Under the pieces are notes generated by a model. That model did no database searches. It was not told the DNA's origin and worked only from the letters and a program-made list of their open reading frames with translations. A program made the translations under genes and the position numbers. From Pectobacterium peruviense (GTDB lineage: Bacteria; Pseudomonadota; Gammaproteobacteria; Enterobacterales; Enterobacteriaceae), in assembly GCF_002847345.1 (NCBI RefSeq), contig NZ_LXFV01000007.1, positions 1 through 64,000 of the forward strand: 64,000 bases of DNA. Direction: 5' to 3'. This document shows, one piece after another, positions 38,406 to 47,491 of the stretch (position 1 is its first letter; every line of letters begins with the position of its first letter).

Positions 38406-39553
38406 TCCGCGTTGGCATTATTGGTTCCGGTTTTATTGGCCCAGCACATATAGAGGCGATTCGTCGCCTCGGCTTTGTTGAAGTAGTCGCATTGGCAGAA
38501 AACTCGCTGGATATCGCTCAACAGAAAGCCCGTCAGCTCAACATTCCTCATGCCTACGGCAGCGTCGCTGATTTGTTAAATCATCCAGGCATCGACGCGA
38601 TCCACAACTGCACGCCAAACCATCTCCATGCGGCGATCAATAAGCAGATTATTCAGGCCGGTAAACACGTTTTTTCGGAAAAGCCGCTGTGTATGACCAG
38701 CGAAGAAGCGCGTGAACTGGTCGCACTGGCAGAAGAAAAAGGGGTTGTCCACGGCGTCAGCTTTGTCTATCGCCAATTTAGCATGGTGCAGCAGGCAGCC
38801 AGCATGATTAAGCATCAGGAAATAGGCCGACTCTTTGCGGTACACGGCGGCTATCTGCAAGACTGGATGCTGCACGACACCGACTATAACTGGCGCGTTG
38901 AACCGGAATACGGCGGTATTTCTCGTGCAGTGGCTGATATCGGCTCGCACTGGTGCGATACGGTGCAATTTATTTCTGGTCGGAAAATTGTCGAAGTGTT
39001 CGCAGATTTCGCTATCGTCCATCCGATACGCAAATCCAATCGGAATGGCGCAGCCACGTTCTCCTCATCCGATACGCTGCCCGAGTACGACGACAAACCA
39101 GTTAAAACCGAAGATTACGCGACCGTTTTACTGCGCTTTGATGATGGTAGCCGCGGATCGTTTACCGTTTCTCAGGTCAGCGCGGGCCGGAAAAACCGCC
39201 TAACGTTCGAAGTGAATGGTAGCGAACGATCGCTGGCCTGGGATCAGGAAACACCGCAGCAGCTATGGATCGGCCATCGCGATAAACCCAATCAGCTGTT
39301 GTCGGATGATCCATCGTTGCTGAACCCGGAAGCCGCCGCCGCAGTCCACTTCCCCGGCGGTCATATCGAAGGCTGGCCGGATGCGTTCAAAAATATGATG
39401 GTGAATTTTTACACCTATCTACGCGACGGCAAACAGCCAGGCGTCGATCCGTTCACTTTTGCCACCTTCTACGACGGTGCAAACATCATGTTCATCATTG
39501 ACGCCATCGTACAAAGCCATCAGCAGCAAACGTGGGTGAAGGTCGCCAGCTAA
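38402..39553 (+). CDS. Gfo/Idh/MocA family NAD(P)-dependent sugar dehydrogenase
   Basis: The protein has 383 residues. The Rossmann motif GSGFIG is at 8-13 and the family catalytic EKP at 93-95. DIGSHWCD at 179-186 gives the catalytic D179 and H183. Members oxidise or reduce hydroxyls on free sugars, inositols or glycosides, often at C-3. It is translationally coupled to the TIM-barrel gene. Substrate unknown; the neighbouring glucokinase suggests a glucose-containing compound. Confidence 0.86.
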   Translation: MIRVGIIGSGFIGPAHIEAIRRLGFVEVVALAENSLDIAQQKARQLNIPHAYGSVADLLNHPGIDAIHNCTPNHLHAAINKQIIQAGKHVFSEKPLCMTSEEARELVALAEEKGVVHGVSFVYRQFSMVQQAASMIKHQEIGRLFAVHGGYLQDWMLHDTDYNWRVEPEYGGISRAVADIGSHWCDTVQFISGRKIVEVFADFAIVHPIRKSNRNGAATFSSSDTLPEYDDKPVKTEDYATVLLRFDDGSRGSFTVSQVSAGRKNRLTFEVNGSERSLAWDQETPQQLWIGHRDKPNQLLSDDPSLLNPEAAAAVHFPGGHIEGWPDAFKNMMVNFYTYLRDGKQPGVDPFTFATFYDGANIMFIIDAIVQSHQQQTWVKVAS

Positions 39554-39584
39554 GGTATCAGGCGATTCATTCTCTTATGTTATA

Positions 39585-39613
39585 CATCCCGCAGGTGCGA
39601 CGCCTGCGGGATG
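39585..39613 (+). terminator. hairpin after the dehydrogenase gene
   Basis: CATCCCGCAGG (39585-39595) pairs with CCTGCGGGATG (39603-39613), a perfect 11-bp stem with a 7-base loop. There is no U-run; it may be a weak terminator before the regulator gene. Confidence 0.5.
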
Positions 39614-39676
39614 CAGCCAGATATATTTATGGTAATCTGCTCAGCCAAGCATAGTAGCGTGAGTGCCTTCTGAATT

Positions 39677-40657
39677 ATGTCGATTCAAAAAATAGCACGG
39701 ATAGCGGGTGTCTCGGTCGCAACGGTTTCACGGGTGTTGAACAACATTGATACCGTGAAGCCGCAAAACCGGGAACGTGTTCTCAATGCGATAAAAAACA
39801 GTAATTATCAGCCAAATTTACTGGCCCGACAGCTACGTACCGCACGCAGCCACATGTTATTGGTTATGGTTTCCAACATTGCGAACCCCTTCTGTGCTGA
39901 TGTGGTAAAAGGCATCGAGGCAGAAGCAGAAGAAAACGGCTACCGTATTCTTCTGTGCAATTCAGGTGCCGATATTGTTCGCGCCCACTCCAGCCTGCAA
40001 CTGCTGTCCGGTAAAATGGTCGACGGCGTGATCACCATGGACGCTATTTCAACGCTTTCTGCACTTCAGGACATGATTGGCACCGCGCCTTGGGTGCAGT
40101 GTGCCGAGCATGACGACACGTCTGCCATTTCATCCGTCGGTATTGATAACGCAGAAGCATCCCGTTTCGTGATTAATCACTTTATTGGCAAAGGCCGCCG
40201 CCGTATCGCAATGATTAACCACGATATGAATTATCTCTACGCCCAGCAGCGAGAGAAAGGCTATCGTGACGTTATCGCGGAAAATGCGTTTGATTATGGC
40301 AAGGTAGAATACGCCAGCGCCTTGAGCTATCAGGGTGGAAAAGCGGCAATGAATGAGCTACTTAACGCCCCAGAGCGCCCGGACGCCGTCTTCGTGGTGT
40401 CCGACACGTTGGCAGCCGGTGCACTATCTGCAATCTGTGAGGCGGGGCTGAGTGCGCCGCAGGATATTGCCGTGATCGGTTTTGACGGTTCAGAACTGGG
40501 CTTCATCACTTCACCGCAGCTCAGCACAATTCAACAACCGTCTGCGCATATCGGCAGAGAAGCCGTGAAATTGTTGTTACAACAGATTGACCAACCTGCC
40601 AGCGAAACAGAAAAGCGTTTACTGGAATGGACGTTTGTCGAACGGGCATCCAGCTAA
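39677..40657 (+). CDS. LacI-family transcriptional regulator
   Basis: The protein has 326 residues. The N-terminal helix-turn-helix (residues 2-22, IARIAGVSVATVSRVLN) and hinge helix (YQPNLLARQLRT, about 44-55) precede a periplasmic-binding-protein-like sensor domain (about 60-320). It probably binds the three GTAATCGATTAC palindromes around the island and releases them when the inducer sugar is present. It follows the dehydrogenase by 123 bases. Confidence 0.92.
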   Translation: MSIQKIARIAGVSVATVSRVLNNIDTVKPQNRERVLNAIKNSNYQPNLLARQLRTARSHMLLVMVSNIANPFCADVVKGIEAEAEENGYRILLCNSGADIVRAHSSLQLLSGKMVDGVITMDAISTLSALQDMIGTAPWVQCAEHDDTSAISSVGIDNAEASRFVINHFIGKGRRRIAMINHDMNYLYAQQREKGYRDVIAENAFDYGKVEYASALSYQGGKAAMNELLNAPERPDAVFVVSDTLAAGALSAICEAGLSAPQDIAVIGFDGSELGFITSPQLSTIQQPSAHIGREAVKLLLQQIDQPASETEKRLLEWTFVERASS

Positions 40658-40693
40658 CTCACGCAGAATACACCGTTCATAATCCCACGTCTG

Positions 40694-40721
40694 ACAACCT
40701 GCGGCTCGTTGACCGCAGGTT
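40694..40721. terminator. hairpin between convergent lacI-type gene and exported TIM-barrel gene
   Basis: CAACCTGCGG (40694-40703) and CCGCAGGTTG (40712-40721) form a perfect 10-bp stem with an 8-base loop. It is placed to serve both converging genes, but has no strong U-run. Confidence 0.5.
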
Positions 40722-40735
40722 GGTATCGCTATTTC

Positions 40736-41599
40736 TTACTTACTTTTTATCTTACTCAGTTTTTCATATAACGACTGGTAAGCAGCGGAAATAATAGCCT
40801 GCGGATCTTTCGGCAAATCATGCTCAGCAACAAACCATTGGGTGCCCGCTTTGGCCGCCGCAGGGAGAATCTCTTCCCACGCCAAAATGCCCTCGCCCGG
40901 TGGCGCAAAGTTCATTTCATCATCGCGGATACCGATAGAGGTATTGTCTTTCGCATGAATCGAGTAAATGCGGCCTTTGTACTGGCGCAGAAGGCGCGCT
41001 GGATCCTGCCCACCTCGGGATACCCAGGCAACATCCATTTCCAGCATCAGATTCTCTGGCTCTGCGCCATCTAACAGGATTTCCAGCGCCGTTTTACCGC
41101 GATACTTCTTCATCTCAAAATTGTGGTTGTGATAAGCCAGTTGCATGCCCTGCTTCTTCAGTTCACGCCCAAGATCGTTCATTTCCGCACCAAAGCGCTG
41201 CCACCCTTCTGCGCTATTGGGTCGGTCTTCAACATTGAGCCACGGCACAATAATCATGCGGTTGCCGATGGCTTTGTTAAAGGCCACAACCTCAGCCATA
41301 TTACCTTTCAGTTCGCCAAACTGGACATGCGCAGCAATGGCTTTCAACTGATATTTCCCCAGCAACCCCTTCATTTCTGGCGCACTGATACCGTGCGTCC
41401 CCACAAGCTCAACGGCCTTAAATCCAGCGTTGTGCGCCATAGAGAATTGCTCATCAAGCGTACTCACGCTACGCAGCGTATACATCTGCAACGCTATTTT
41501 CTGATTTTCTGCTGGACGCTCAGCAAGCGCCAGACCAGATGAAACCATCAACAACAGCGGTATCGCGAACGCACGGCGTAACAATGTCATACAAGGCAT
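40736..41599 (-). CDS. exported sugar isomerase/epimerase-like TIM-barrel enzyme
   Basis: The protein has 287 residues with a signal peptide (hydrophobic 9-24, cleavage near ALA-ER), so it is probably periplasmic. The barrel has likely metal ligands in YHNHNFE, LEMDVAW, IHAKDN and FVAEHD. The start at 41599 has the ribosome site AGGAG; the ATG three codons later is possible. Exported members occur in clusters for 3-keto-glycoside and anhydro-sugar breakdown. One GTAATCGATTAC operator lies 44 bases upstream. It is transcribed towards the regulator gene. Confidence 0.82.
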   Translation of the reverse strand: MPCMTLLRRAFAIPLLLMVSSGLALAERPAENQKIALQMYTLRSVSTLDEQFSMAHNAGFKAVELVGTHGISAPEMKGLLGKYQLKAIAAHVQFGELKGNMAEVVAFNKAIGNRMIIVPWLNVEDRPNSAEGWQRFGAEMNDLGRELKKQGMQLAYHNHNFEMKKYRGKTALEILLDGAEPENLMLEMDVAWVSRGGQDPARLLRQYKGRIYSIHAKDNTSIGIRDDEMNFAPPGEGILAWEEILPAAAKAGTQWFVAEHDLPKDPQAIISAAYQSLYEKLSKIKSK

Positions 41600-41643
41600 A
41601 TCCTTCTCCTATTTTTATCCCGTAGCACAGGTGAAAACAAAAA

Positions 41644-41655
41644 GTAATCGATTAC
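41644..41655. promoter_or_regulatory. LacI-type operator copy 3 (GTAATCGATTAC)
   Basis: The palindrome is flanked symmetrically (AAAGTAATCGATTACTTT) and lies 44 bases upstream of the exported TIM-barrel gene. It is identical to copies 1 and 2, tying both ends of the island to one regulator. Confidence 0.82.
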
Positions 41656-41836
41656 TTTTTATGATGAAAAAATAATGAAGCCGGGATAACTTATCTGACT
41701 ACCTTGTTCACACGGTAGAAAAAACGAATTGAAAATCACTCTCAATCCTCAATTTGTTATCTTAGTCACAGAATATCGGCTGTTCCACACAATAGACCGA
41801 GCGATGCAGGACACTGCCTTAGCGCTCAGCCTGTGT

Positions 41837-42895
41837 TTACGCCGTAATCGACACACTCTTAATCTGCGCATAGAGCATTTGCCCCGGATGAAGCGCGAGA
41901 TCGTCCCGTGCCCACGGTGTAATACGGGACCACAGCGTCTGCTGGCCGACGGCCAGCTTCACTTCAACCTGTCCGTCGACATCAATGCATTCCTCCACGC
42001 TGGCACGCAGCACATTACGGATACTGCTTTTTTCCGGCGGCTGTAGCACCAGAGAGACATCGGCGGCATTCACGCGAATGCGCAATACGGCATCCTGCGC
42101 CAGCTCGACTTTTCCGACCCATACCTGCTGGTCATCTAATGCCAATGCCGTCATTGCGTAATGCTCATGCTGTGCTAACACGCGCACACTCAGAATGCTG
42201 CTCTGCTCATCTTTCGGTAACCAAGGGCGTAACGCGCTACTGGCCCACACCTCTTCCAGCAGCCCCTGCGCTTTCACCTTGCCTTTATCAAGCACCACAA
42301 CATGATCGGCTAACCGGACAATTTCTTCCAGACTATGGCTGACATACAGAATGGGAATATTGACCTCTTTCGCCAACCGTTCCAAATAGGGCAACAGCTC
42401 ACGCTTTCTGGGCAGATCCAGCGATGCCAGCGGCTCATCCATGAGCAGCAATTCTGGCGCAGTCAGCAACGCCCGACCAATCGCAACGCGCTGTTTTTCT
42501 CCGCCAGATAGCGTCAGCGGGTAGCGATTAAGTAAATGCTCAATACCCAGTAAATTGACGATGTCATCGAACTGCGATGCCATTTTTTCAGCCATGCCGT
42601 AGCGCAAATTACCGCGTACACGATAATGCGGAAACAGGCGAGCATCCTGAAACACATAACCGATGTGTCGTTTTTCTGGCGGCAGGAAAACACGCTGCTG
42701 CGTATCCACCAGCACATGGTCATTGAGCACAATCCGGCCGCCATCAGGTCGGGTCAGGCCAACAACAGCGTTGATCAGTGAGGTTTTTCCTGCCCCAGAC
42801 ACACCGAAAATAGCGGTAATACCGTTGGCGGGCAGTTCAGACTGAACGTGGAGTTCAAGGCTACCCAGCTGTTGATGAAAATCGAGTTGCAGCAT
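41837..42895 (-). CDS. modC: molybdate ABC transporter ATP-binding protein ModC
   Basis: The protein has 352 residues from the ATG at 42895 ([11 protein letters not shown]); the frame is open further upstream inside modB. Walker [10 protein letters not shown] (about 31-39), the LSGGEKQRV signature, and Walker [13 protein letters not shown] are seen. A C-terminal Mop/TOBE molybdate-binding domain (about 285-352) is present. It powers molybdate import. Its start overlaps the modB stop by one base (TAATG). Confidence 0.95.
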   Translation of the reverse strand: MLQLDFHQQLGSLELHVQSELPANGITAIFGVSGAGKTSLINAVVGLTRPDGGRIVLNDHVLVDTQQRVFLPPEKRHIGYVFQDARLFPHYRVRGNLRYGMAEKMASQFDDIVNLLGIEHLLNRYPLTLSGGEKQRVAIGRALLTAPELLLMDEPLASLDLPRKRELLPYLERLAKEVNIPILYVSHSLEEIVRLADHVVVLDKGKVKAQGLLEEVWASSALRPWLPKDEQSSILSVRVLAQHEHYAMTALALDDQQVWVGKVELAQDAVLRIRVNAADVSLVLQPPEKSSIRNVLRASVEECIDVDGQVEVKLAVGQQTLWSRITPWARDDLALHPGQMLYAQIKSVSITA

Positions 42896-43584
42896 TATCC
42901 CCCCAACCGCTTGCGGCTCCAGTTTGTTAGCCACTCCGATGCCATCAGCGCAGCCAGCGACAAGACGATGGCAATGATGCACAGCCTTGCTGCATCAGCT
43001 TCTGCTCCGGGTGTTTCAATCAGGGTATACATCGCCAGTGGAATGGTTCGGGTTTCGCCGGGAATATTGGAGACAAACGTAATGGTCGCGCCAAACTCGC
43101 CAAGCGAACGGGCAAACGCCAATACGGTTCCAACCACGATCCCAGGAAAAGAGAGCGGTAATGTGATGGTGAAAAACACGCGCCAAGGCGAGGCACCCAA
43201 TGTCCGAGCGGCTTGTTCCAGATGCGTATCGACGGCATCAAGCGACAGCCGGATCGCCCGAACCATCAACGGAAACGCGACAATCGCCGACGCTAACGCA
43301 GCACCGCGCCAGCTAAAACTAAAGCTGAAGCCGAACCAGTCATAAAGCCAGGAACCGATTACGCCGCGTCTTCCCATCGCCACCAGCAACAAATAACCAA
43401 TGACCACGGGTGGCAACACCAATGGTAAATGGATAATGCTATCCAGCAGTGATTTGCCGGGAAACCGACAGCGCACCAAAACCCACGCCATCAGTATCCC
43501 AAACGGCAAGCTGCACGCCACAGCCACAACGGAAACTTTGAGGCTCAGCTCAACCGCCTGCCATTCGTAATCGCTCAGCATCAT
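42895..43584 (-). CDS. modB: molybdate ABC transporter permease ModB
   Basis: The protein has 229 residues with five to six membrane helices. The coupling motif [18 protein letters not shown] (about 142-159) docks on ModC. It begins MMLSDYEW; the second Met (43581) is an equally good start. It overlaps modA and modC by one base each. Confidence 0.95.
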   Translation of the reverse strand: MMLSDYEWQAVELSLKVSVVAVACSLPFGILMAWVLVRCRFPGKSLLDSIIHLPLVLPPVVIGYLLLVAMGRRGVIGSWLYDWFGFSFSFSWRGAALASAIVAFPLMVRAIRLSLDAVDTHLEQAARTLGASPWRVFFTITLPLSFPGIVVGTVLAFARSLGEFGATITFVSNIPGETRTIPLAMYTLIETPGAEADAARLCIIAIVLSLAALMASEWLTNWSRKRLGG

Positions 43585-44354
43585 TAACGCGGCGCGAAGC
43601 CGTAACGTTTAAACACTGCGGCCGCTTCAGGTGTTTTCAGATAGTCATAAAAGCCGGTAACCGCAGCGTTTTTATGCTCTTTCACTATCGCCATCGGATA
43701 TTCGACAGGCTTGTGGCTCGCCGCTGGGAACGTACCGATGACCTTAACTTTATCGCTAGCAACCGCATCAGAACCATAAACAATACCCAGCGGGGCTTCT
43801 TCACGTTCCACCAGCGCCATGGCTGCGCGCACGTTGTTGGCTCGCGCCATCAGCGGGGAAAGTTCATCCCAGGCTTTCAGATTCTGTAACGCTTCCTTGG
43901 CATAGATCCCGGCAGGCACATGATCTGGGTCGCCAACGGCCAGACGTCCGTCTTTCAGCAGGCTTTTCCAGTCCGTTTTATCGTCAATGTTAATCTCTTT
44001 CTGCGCACTCGCCTTCGGCGCAATAACTACCAGCTCATTGCCCAGCAACGTATGACGCGTAGCGATATCCATCAGGTTTTTATCTTGCGCATAGTCCATC
44101 CACTGTTGGTCAGCGGAGATGAACAGATCGGCAGGTGCACCTTGCTCAATCTGGCGAGCCAGCGTTGAAGATGAGGCATAAGACGCCACGACAGCGACGT
44201 TTTTCTCTTTCTGATATTGCGTAGCGATCTCCTGCAACGCATTCGTCAATGATGCCGCGGCGAACACCGTGACTTTATCTTCTGCCACCGCGGGCAACGC
44301 CATTCCTGCACTGAGTGTCAATGCGGCGAACCATTTTAACCATTGCTGCTTCAT
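43584..44354 (-). CDS. modA: periplasmic molybdate-binding protein ModA
   Basis: The protein has 256 residues from the ATG at 44354, with a signal peptide (about 1-24, ALPAVA-ED). The oxyanion site segments AAASLTNALQEIA, YASSSTLARQIEQGAPADLFIS and GIYAKEALQNL are as in E. coli ModA. It captures molybdate or tungstate for ModBC. A ModE-like operator lies just upstream. Confidence 0.95.
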   Translation of the reverse strand: MKQQWLKWFAALTLSAGMALPAVAEDKVTVFAAASLTNALQEIATQYQKEKNVAVVASYASSSTLARQIEQGAPADLFISADQQWMDYAQDKNLMDIATRHTLLGNELVVIAPKASAQKEINIDDKTDWKSLLKDGRLAVGDPDHVPAGIYAKEALQNLKAWDELSPLMARANNVRAAMALVEREEAPLGIVYGSDAVASDKVKVIGTFPAASHKPVEYPMAIVKEHKNAAVTGFYDYLKTPEAAAVFKRYGFAPR

Positions 44355-44373
44355 TCTTGTCTCCTGACAATTA

Positions 44374-44399
44374 TCGTTGTGTAAATAATAATATAACGA
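44374..44399 (-). promoter_or_regulatory. ModE operator upstream of modA
   Basis: TCGTTGTGT (44374-44382) and ATATAACGA (44391-44399) are inverted arms agreeing at 7 of 9 positions, separated by 8 bases. This fits the known ModE-box shape, 20 bases before the modA start. ModE with bound molybdate would repress modABC. Confidence 0.7.
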
Positions 44400-44434
44400 A
44401 TTATGAAGCAGTGTCATGTGCTTTAAAGAGGTAG

Positions 44435-44563
<129 letters not shown>

Positions 44564-44590
44564 TTAGGAGGTTAGGAGGTAGAAAAGAAA

Positions 44591-44612
44591 TGTCCGGCAA
44601 GAAGCCGGACAT
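44591..44612 (-). terminator. Rho-independent terminator of acrZ
   Basis: TGTCCGGC and GCCGGACA form an 8-bp stem with an AAGAA loop. On the minus strand the stem is followed by TTTCTTTTCT, 23 bases past the acrZ stop. Confidence 0.85.
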
Positions 44613-44634
44613 CAAAATAGAAAAGGATCGTGAA

Positions 44635-44790
44635 TCAGTGCTGATTCTTTGCGCGCTGGCCGTCAGAATGGCCGATGCGTGACAACACGTTAAATACTTC
44701 GCCCAGGCAATAAATCGCACCCATGATAATCACCATCATCACAGGAACCATGGCAACTGCAAACAGCAGGCTCTTCAACAACTCCAACAT
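44635..44790 (-). CDS. acrZ: AcrAB-TolC accessory small membrane protein AcrZ
   Basis: A 51-residue protein translated from the minus strand begins [17 protein letters not shown], continues through one membrane helix, and ends RAKNQH. E. coli AcrZ has 49 residues with the same N-terminus and GEVFN motif after the helix. It binds the AcrB pump in the inner membrane and alters its substrate range. Its place between modA and modE is the E. coli place, and its own terminator follows. Confidence 0.93.
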   Translation of the reverse strand: MLELLKSLLFAVAMVPVMMVIIMGAIYCLGEVFNVLSRIGHSDGQRAKNQH

Positions 44791-44985
44791 GCTTACCTCA
44801 CTTATTGCAACGGTAACGCTACTTTAGCCCTTTTGGTACGCTATTTCACCGTAAACCGAAATCGTCGTAATTGTGATCTAGTCTACCGCAGTAAGAGAAA
44901 ATAGTGCGTCTATTTGTGCGATTTGCCCCTGATGAAGAAAATAGCGACAATACAGAGAATTAAACTCACCGACGGTGCTCCCACT

Positions 44986-45777
44986 ATGCAGGCTGAAATT
45001 CTTCTCACCCTGAAACTCCAACAGCGTTTATTCGCCGACCCGCGGCGTATTGAATTGCTCAAGCAAATTCGTCATACCGGTTCAATCAGTCAGGGAGCCA
45101 AACTGGCGGGAATTAGCTACAAAAGCGCATGGGATGCCATCAATGAGATGAACCAACTGGCCGAGCAAACTATCGTCGAGCGCATGACGGGCGGCAAAGG
45201 CGGCGGCGGCGCACAACTCACCCGCTATGGCGAACGCCTTCTTCAGCTGTACGATTTACTCGCACAAATTCAGCAAAAAGCCTTTGATGTCTTGCAGGAA
45301 GATGGACTGCCATTGGATAGCCTGCTGGCAGCCATCGCGCGTTTCTCGCTGCAAACCAGCGCACGTAATCAATTCTTTGGAACTGTGCTCGCACGCGGTG
45401 AAGAACAGGTGCAACAACATCTGGATATTTTACTCGCCGATGGTAAAACAACGATCAGCGCGCTTATTACGCAACAAAGCGCCGAGCGTCTGCAATTACA
45501 GAAAGGGAAAGAGGTGCTGGCGCTGATTAAAGCACCGTGGATCGATGTGTATGCCGCTACCTCCGCCGCGCCTGCAGTAGATAACGTCTTGCCAGGACAA
45601 ATTCAGGCCATTCAGCACGGTGCGGAAAACAGCGAAATTCTGATTACGCTAACTGGGGGAGAAACGCTGTGTGCCATGGTGCCGAATACCTTGCTTGAGC
45701 AGCAAAAGCTGCAACAGGGAATGGATGTGAAGGCCTGTTTCCATGCCGACCGAGTCATCATCGCCACGCTTTGTTAA
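44986..45777 (+). CDS. modE: molybdate-responsive transcriptional regulator ModE
   Basis: The protein has 263 residues from the ATG at 44986 (MQAEILLTLKLQQRLF); an in-frame upstream extension to 44914 is unlikely. The winged helix domain (about 15-115) has SISQGAKLAGISYKSAWDAI, and two C-terminal Mop domains (about 125-260; TSARNQFFGTV is in the first) bind molybdate. It represses modABC when molybdate is plentiful. It is divergent from acrZ. Confidence 0.95.
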   Translation: MQAEILLTLKLQQRLFADPRRIELLKQIRHTGSISQGAKLAGISYKSAWDAINEMNQLAEQTIVERMTGGKGGGGAQLTRYGERLLQLYDLLAQIQQKAFDVLQEDGLPLDSLLAAIARFSLQTSARNQFFGTVLARGEEQVQQHLDILLADGKTTISALITQQSAERLQLQKGKEVLALIKAPWIDVYAATSAAPAVDNVLPGQIQAIQHGAENSEILITLTGGETLCAMVPNTLLEQQKLQQGMDVKACFHADRVIIATLC

Positions 45778-45817
45778 TACCACTTTAGCGCTACAGGCCA
45801 CTGACGAAGGATAGAAG

Positions 45818-47293
45818 ATGTCATTGTTGAAAATTACGCAAGGGTTGTTTCGTCTCAGCGATACCCGCATGCTGCGTTTGGACGAACTGACGCTTGAACA
45901 AAACCAGTGCTGGGCCTTTGTCGGGGCCAACGGAAGTGGTAAATCGGCACTGGCACGGTCGATCTCTGGCGAGCTACCGTTATTGAGCGGTGAACGAATA
46001 ACCGGATTTCAACATCCTGTTCGTCTGTCGTTTGAACAATTACAAAAGCTGGTTTCCGACGAGTGGCAGCGCAATAACACCGATCTATTAAGTGAAGGTG
46101 AGGATGACACTGGCCGCACTACGGCAGAAGTGATCCAGGATAGCCTCAACGATCCCGCACGTTGTGAACAGCTGGCACGCCAATTTGGTATTGCGCATTT
46201 GCTGGATCGTCGCTTCAAGTACCTCTCGACGGGGGAAACTCGCAAGGCAATGCTTTGTCAGGCACTGATGCCTCAGCCCGATCTGCTGATCCTTGATGAA
46301 CCTTTTGATGGGCTGGATATTGCCTCTCGCCAGCAGCTTGCTGACGAAATGCGGAAACTGGCAAACGCTGGCTACACACTGGTACTCATTCTGAACCGGT
46401 TTGATGATATCCCTGATTTCATCAACCATGTTGGTGTGCTGGCAGACTGTACGCTGACCCGCGTCGGTGAGCGTGAGGCGATCCTCTCTGAAGCACTGGT
46501 GGCTCAGCTCGCATTTAGCGAAAAGCTGTCGGGAAATTCACTGCCAGAACCCGAAGATCCACAACGGTATATGACACTACCCGCCGATGAAGCGCGTATT
46601 TTGCTACGCAACGGTGTAGTGCAGTACAACGATCGCCCTATTCTGCACAAGCTGACATGGGAAGTATTGCCCGGCCAGCATTGGCAGATCGTCGGACCAA
46701 ATGGCGCAGGGAAATCGACGCTGCTCAGCCTGATTACCGGCGATCACCCGCAAGGCTATAGCAATGATCTCACCCTATTTGGCCGTAAGCGCGGCAGCGG
46801 TGAAACCATCTGGGATATCAAGCGCCACATCGGTTATGTCAGTAGCAGCTTCCATTTGGATTACCGTGTCAGCACCAGCGTGCGTAACGTCATCCTGTCT
46901 GGTTTCTTTGACTCTATCGGTATTTATCAAGCAGTTTCCGATCGTCAACGTCACCTGACCGAACAGTGGCTCACCTTGCTTGGTCTCAATGGCGCTATCG
47001 CTGATACCCCGTTTCAGTCGCTCTCCTGGGGTCAGCAGCGTCTGACGCTGATTGCCCGAGCGTTAGTCAAACACCCTGCCTTGCTCATTCTTGATGAACC
47101 TCTACAGGGGCTTGATCCGCTCAATCGCCAACTGATACGCCGCTGGCTGGATATTCTGATTGGCGAGGGCGAAACGCAGCTACTCTTTGTTTCCCATCAC
47201 GCGGAAGACGCGCCTGAGTGCATCACGCATCGGCTCACTTTCGTCCCGCAAAATGGTATCTATGACTATCAAATTGATGAGCTATGGAGATAA
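45818..47293 (+). CDS. modF: molybdate-associated double ATPase ModF
   Basis: The protein has 491 residues containing two ABC ATPase domains. The first has Walker A GANGSGKSAL (about 37-46) with LSTGETRKAML and LLILDEPFDGLD. The second has GPNGAGKSTL (about 293-302) with LSWGQQRLTL and LLILDEPLQGLD. It has no membrane part. E. coli ModF (PhrA) follows modE likewise; its role is not settled. Confidence 0.94.
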   Translation: MSLLKITQGLFRLSDTRMLRLDELTLEQNQCWAFVGANGSGKSALARSISGELPLLSGERITGFQHPVRLSFEQLQKLVSDEWQRNNTDLLSEGEDDTGRTTAEVIQDSLNDPARCEQLARQFGIAHLLDRRFKYLSTGETRKAMLCQALMPQPDLLILDEPFDGLDIASRQQLADEMRKLANAGYTLVLILNRFDDIPDFINHVGVLADCTLTRVGEREAILSEALVAQLAFSEKLSGNSLPEPEDPQRYMTLPADEARILLRNGVVQYNDRPILHKLTWEVLPGQHWQIVGPNGAGKSTLLSLITGDHPQGYSNDLTLFGRKRGSGETIWDIKRHIGYVSSSFHLDYRVSTSVRNVILSGFFDSIGIYQAVSDRQRHLTEQWLTLLGLNGAIADTPFQSLSWGQQRLTLIARALVKHPALLILDEPLQGLDPLNRQLIRRWLDILIGEGETQLLFVSHHAEDAPECITHRLTFVPQNGIYDYQIDELWR

Positions 47294-47491
47294 CGCCTAA
47301 AAACAGGGATGATAACGCTACCACAAAATAAAACATAGGGTAGAAAGCCAGGCTCAATTACACTGTAGCTTACGCTTCACTACATTTATTCGTAAAAAAA
47401 TCATCAATAACAGAGGCGAATTCTCGCTGTAGATCACCTTTTTCAGCACCTAGCCATGTTATTTTGCAGCATTGCGATAATAGAGGTCATT

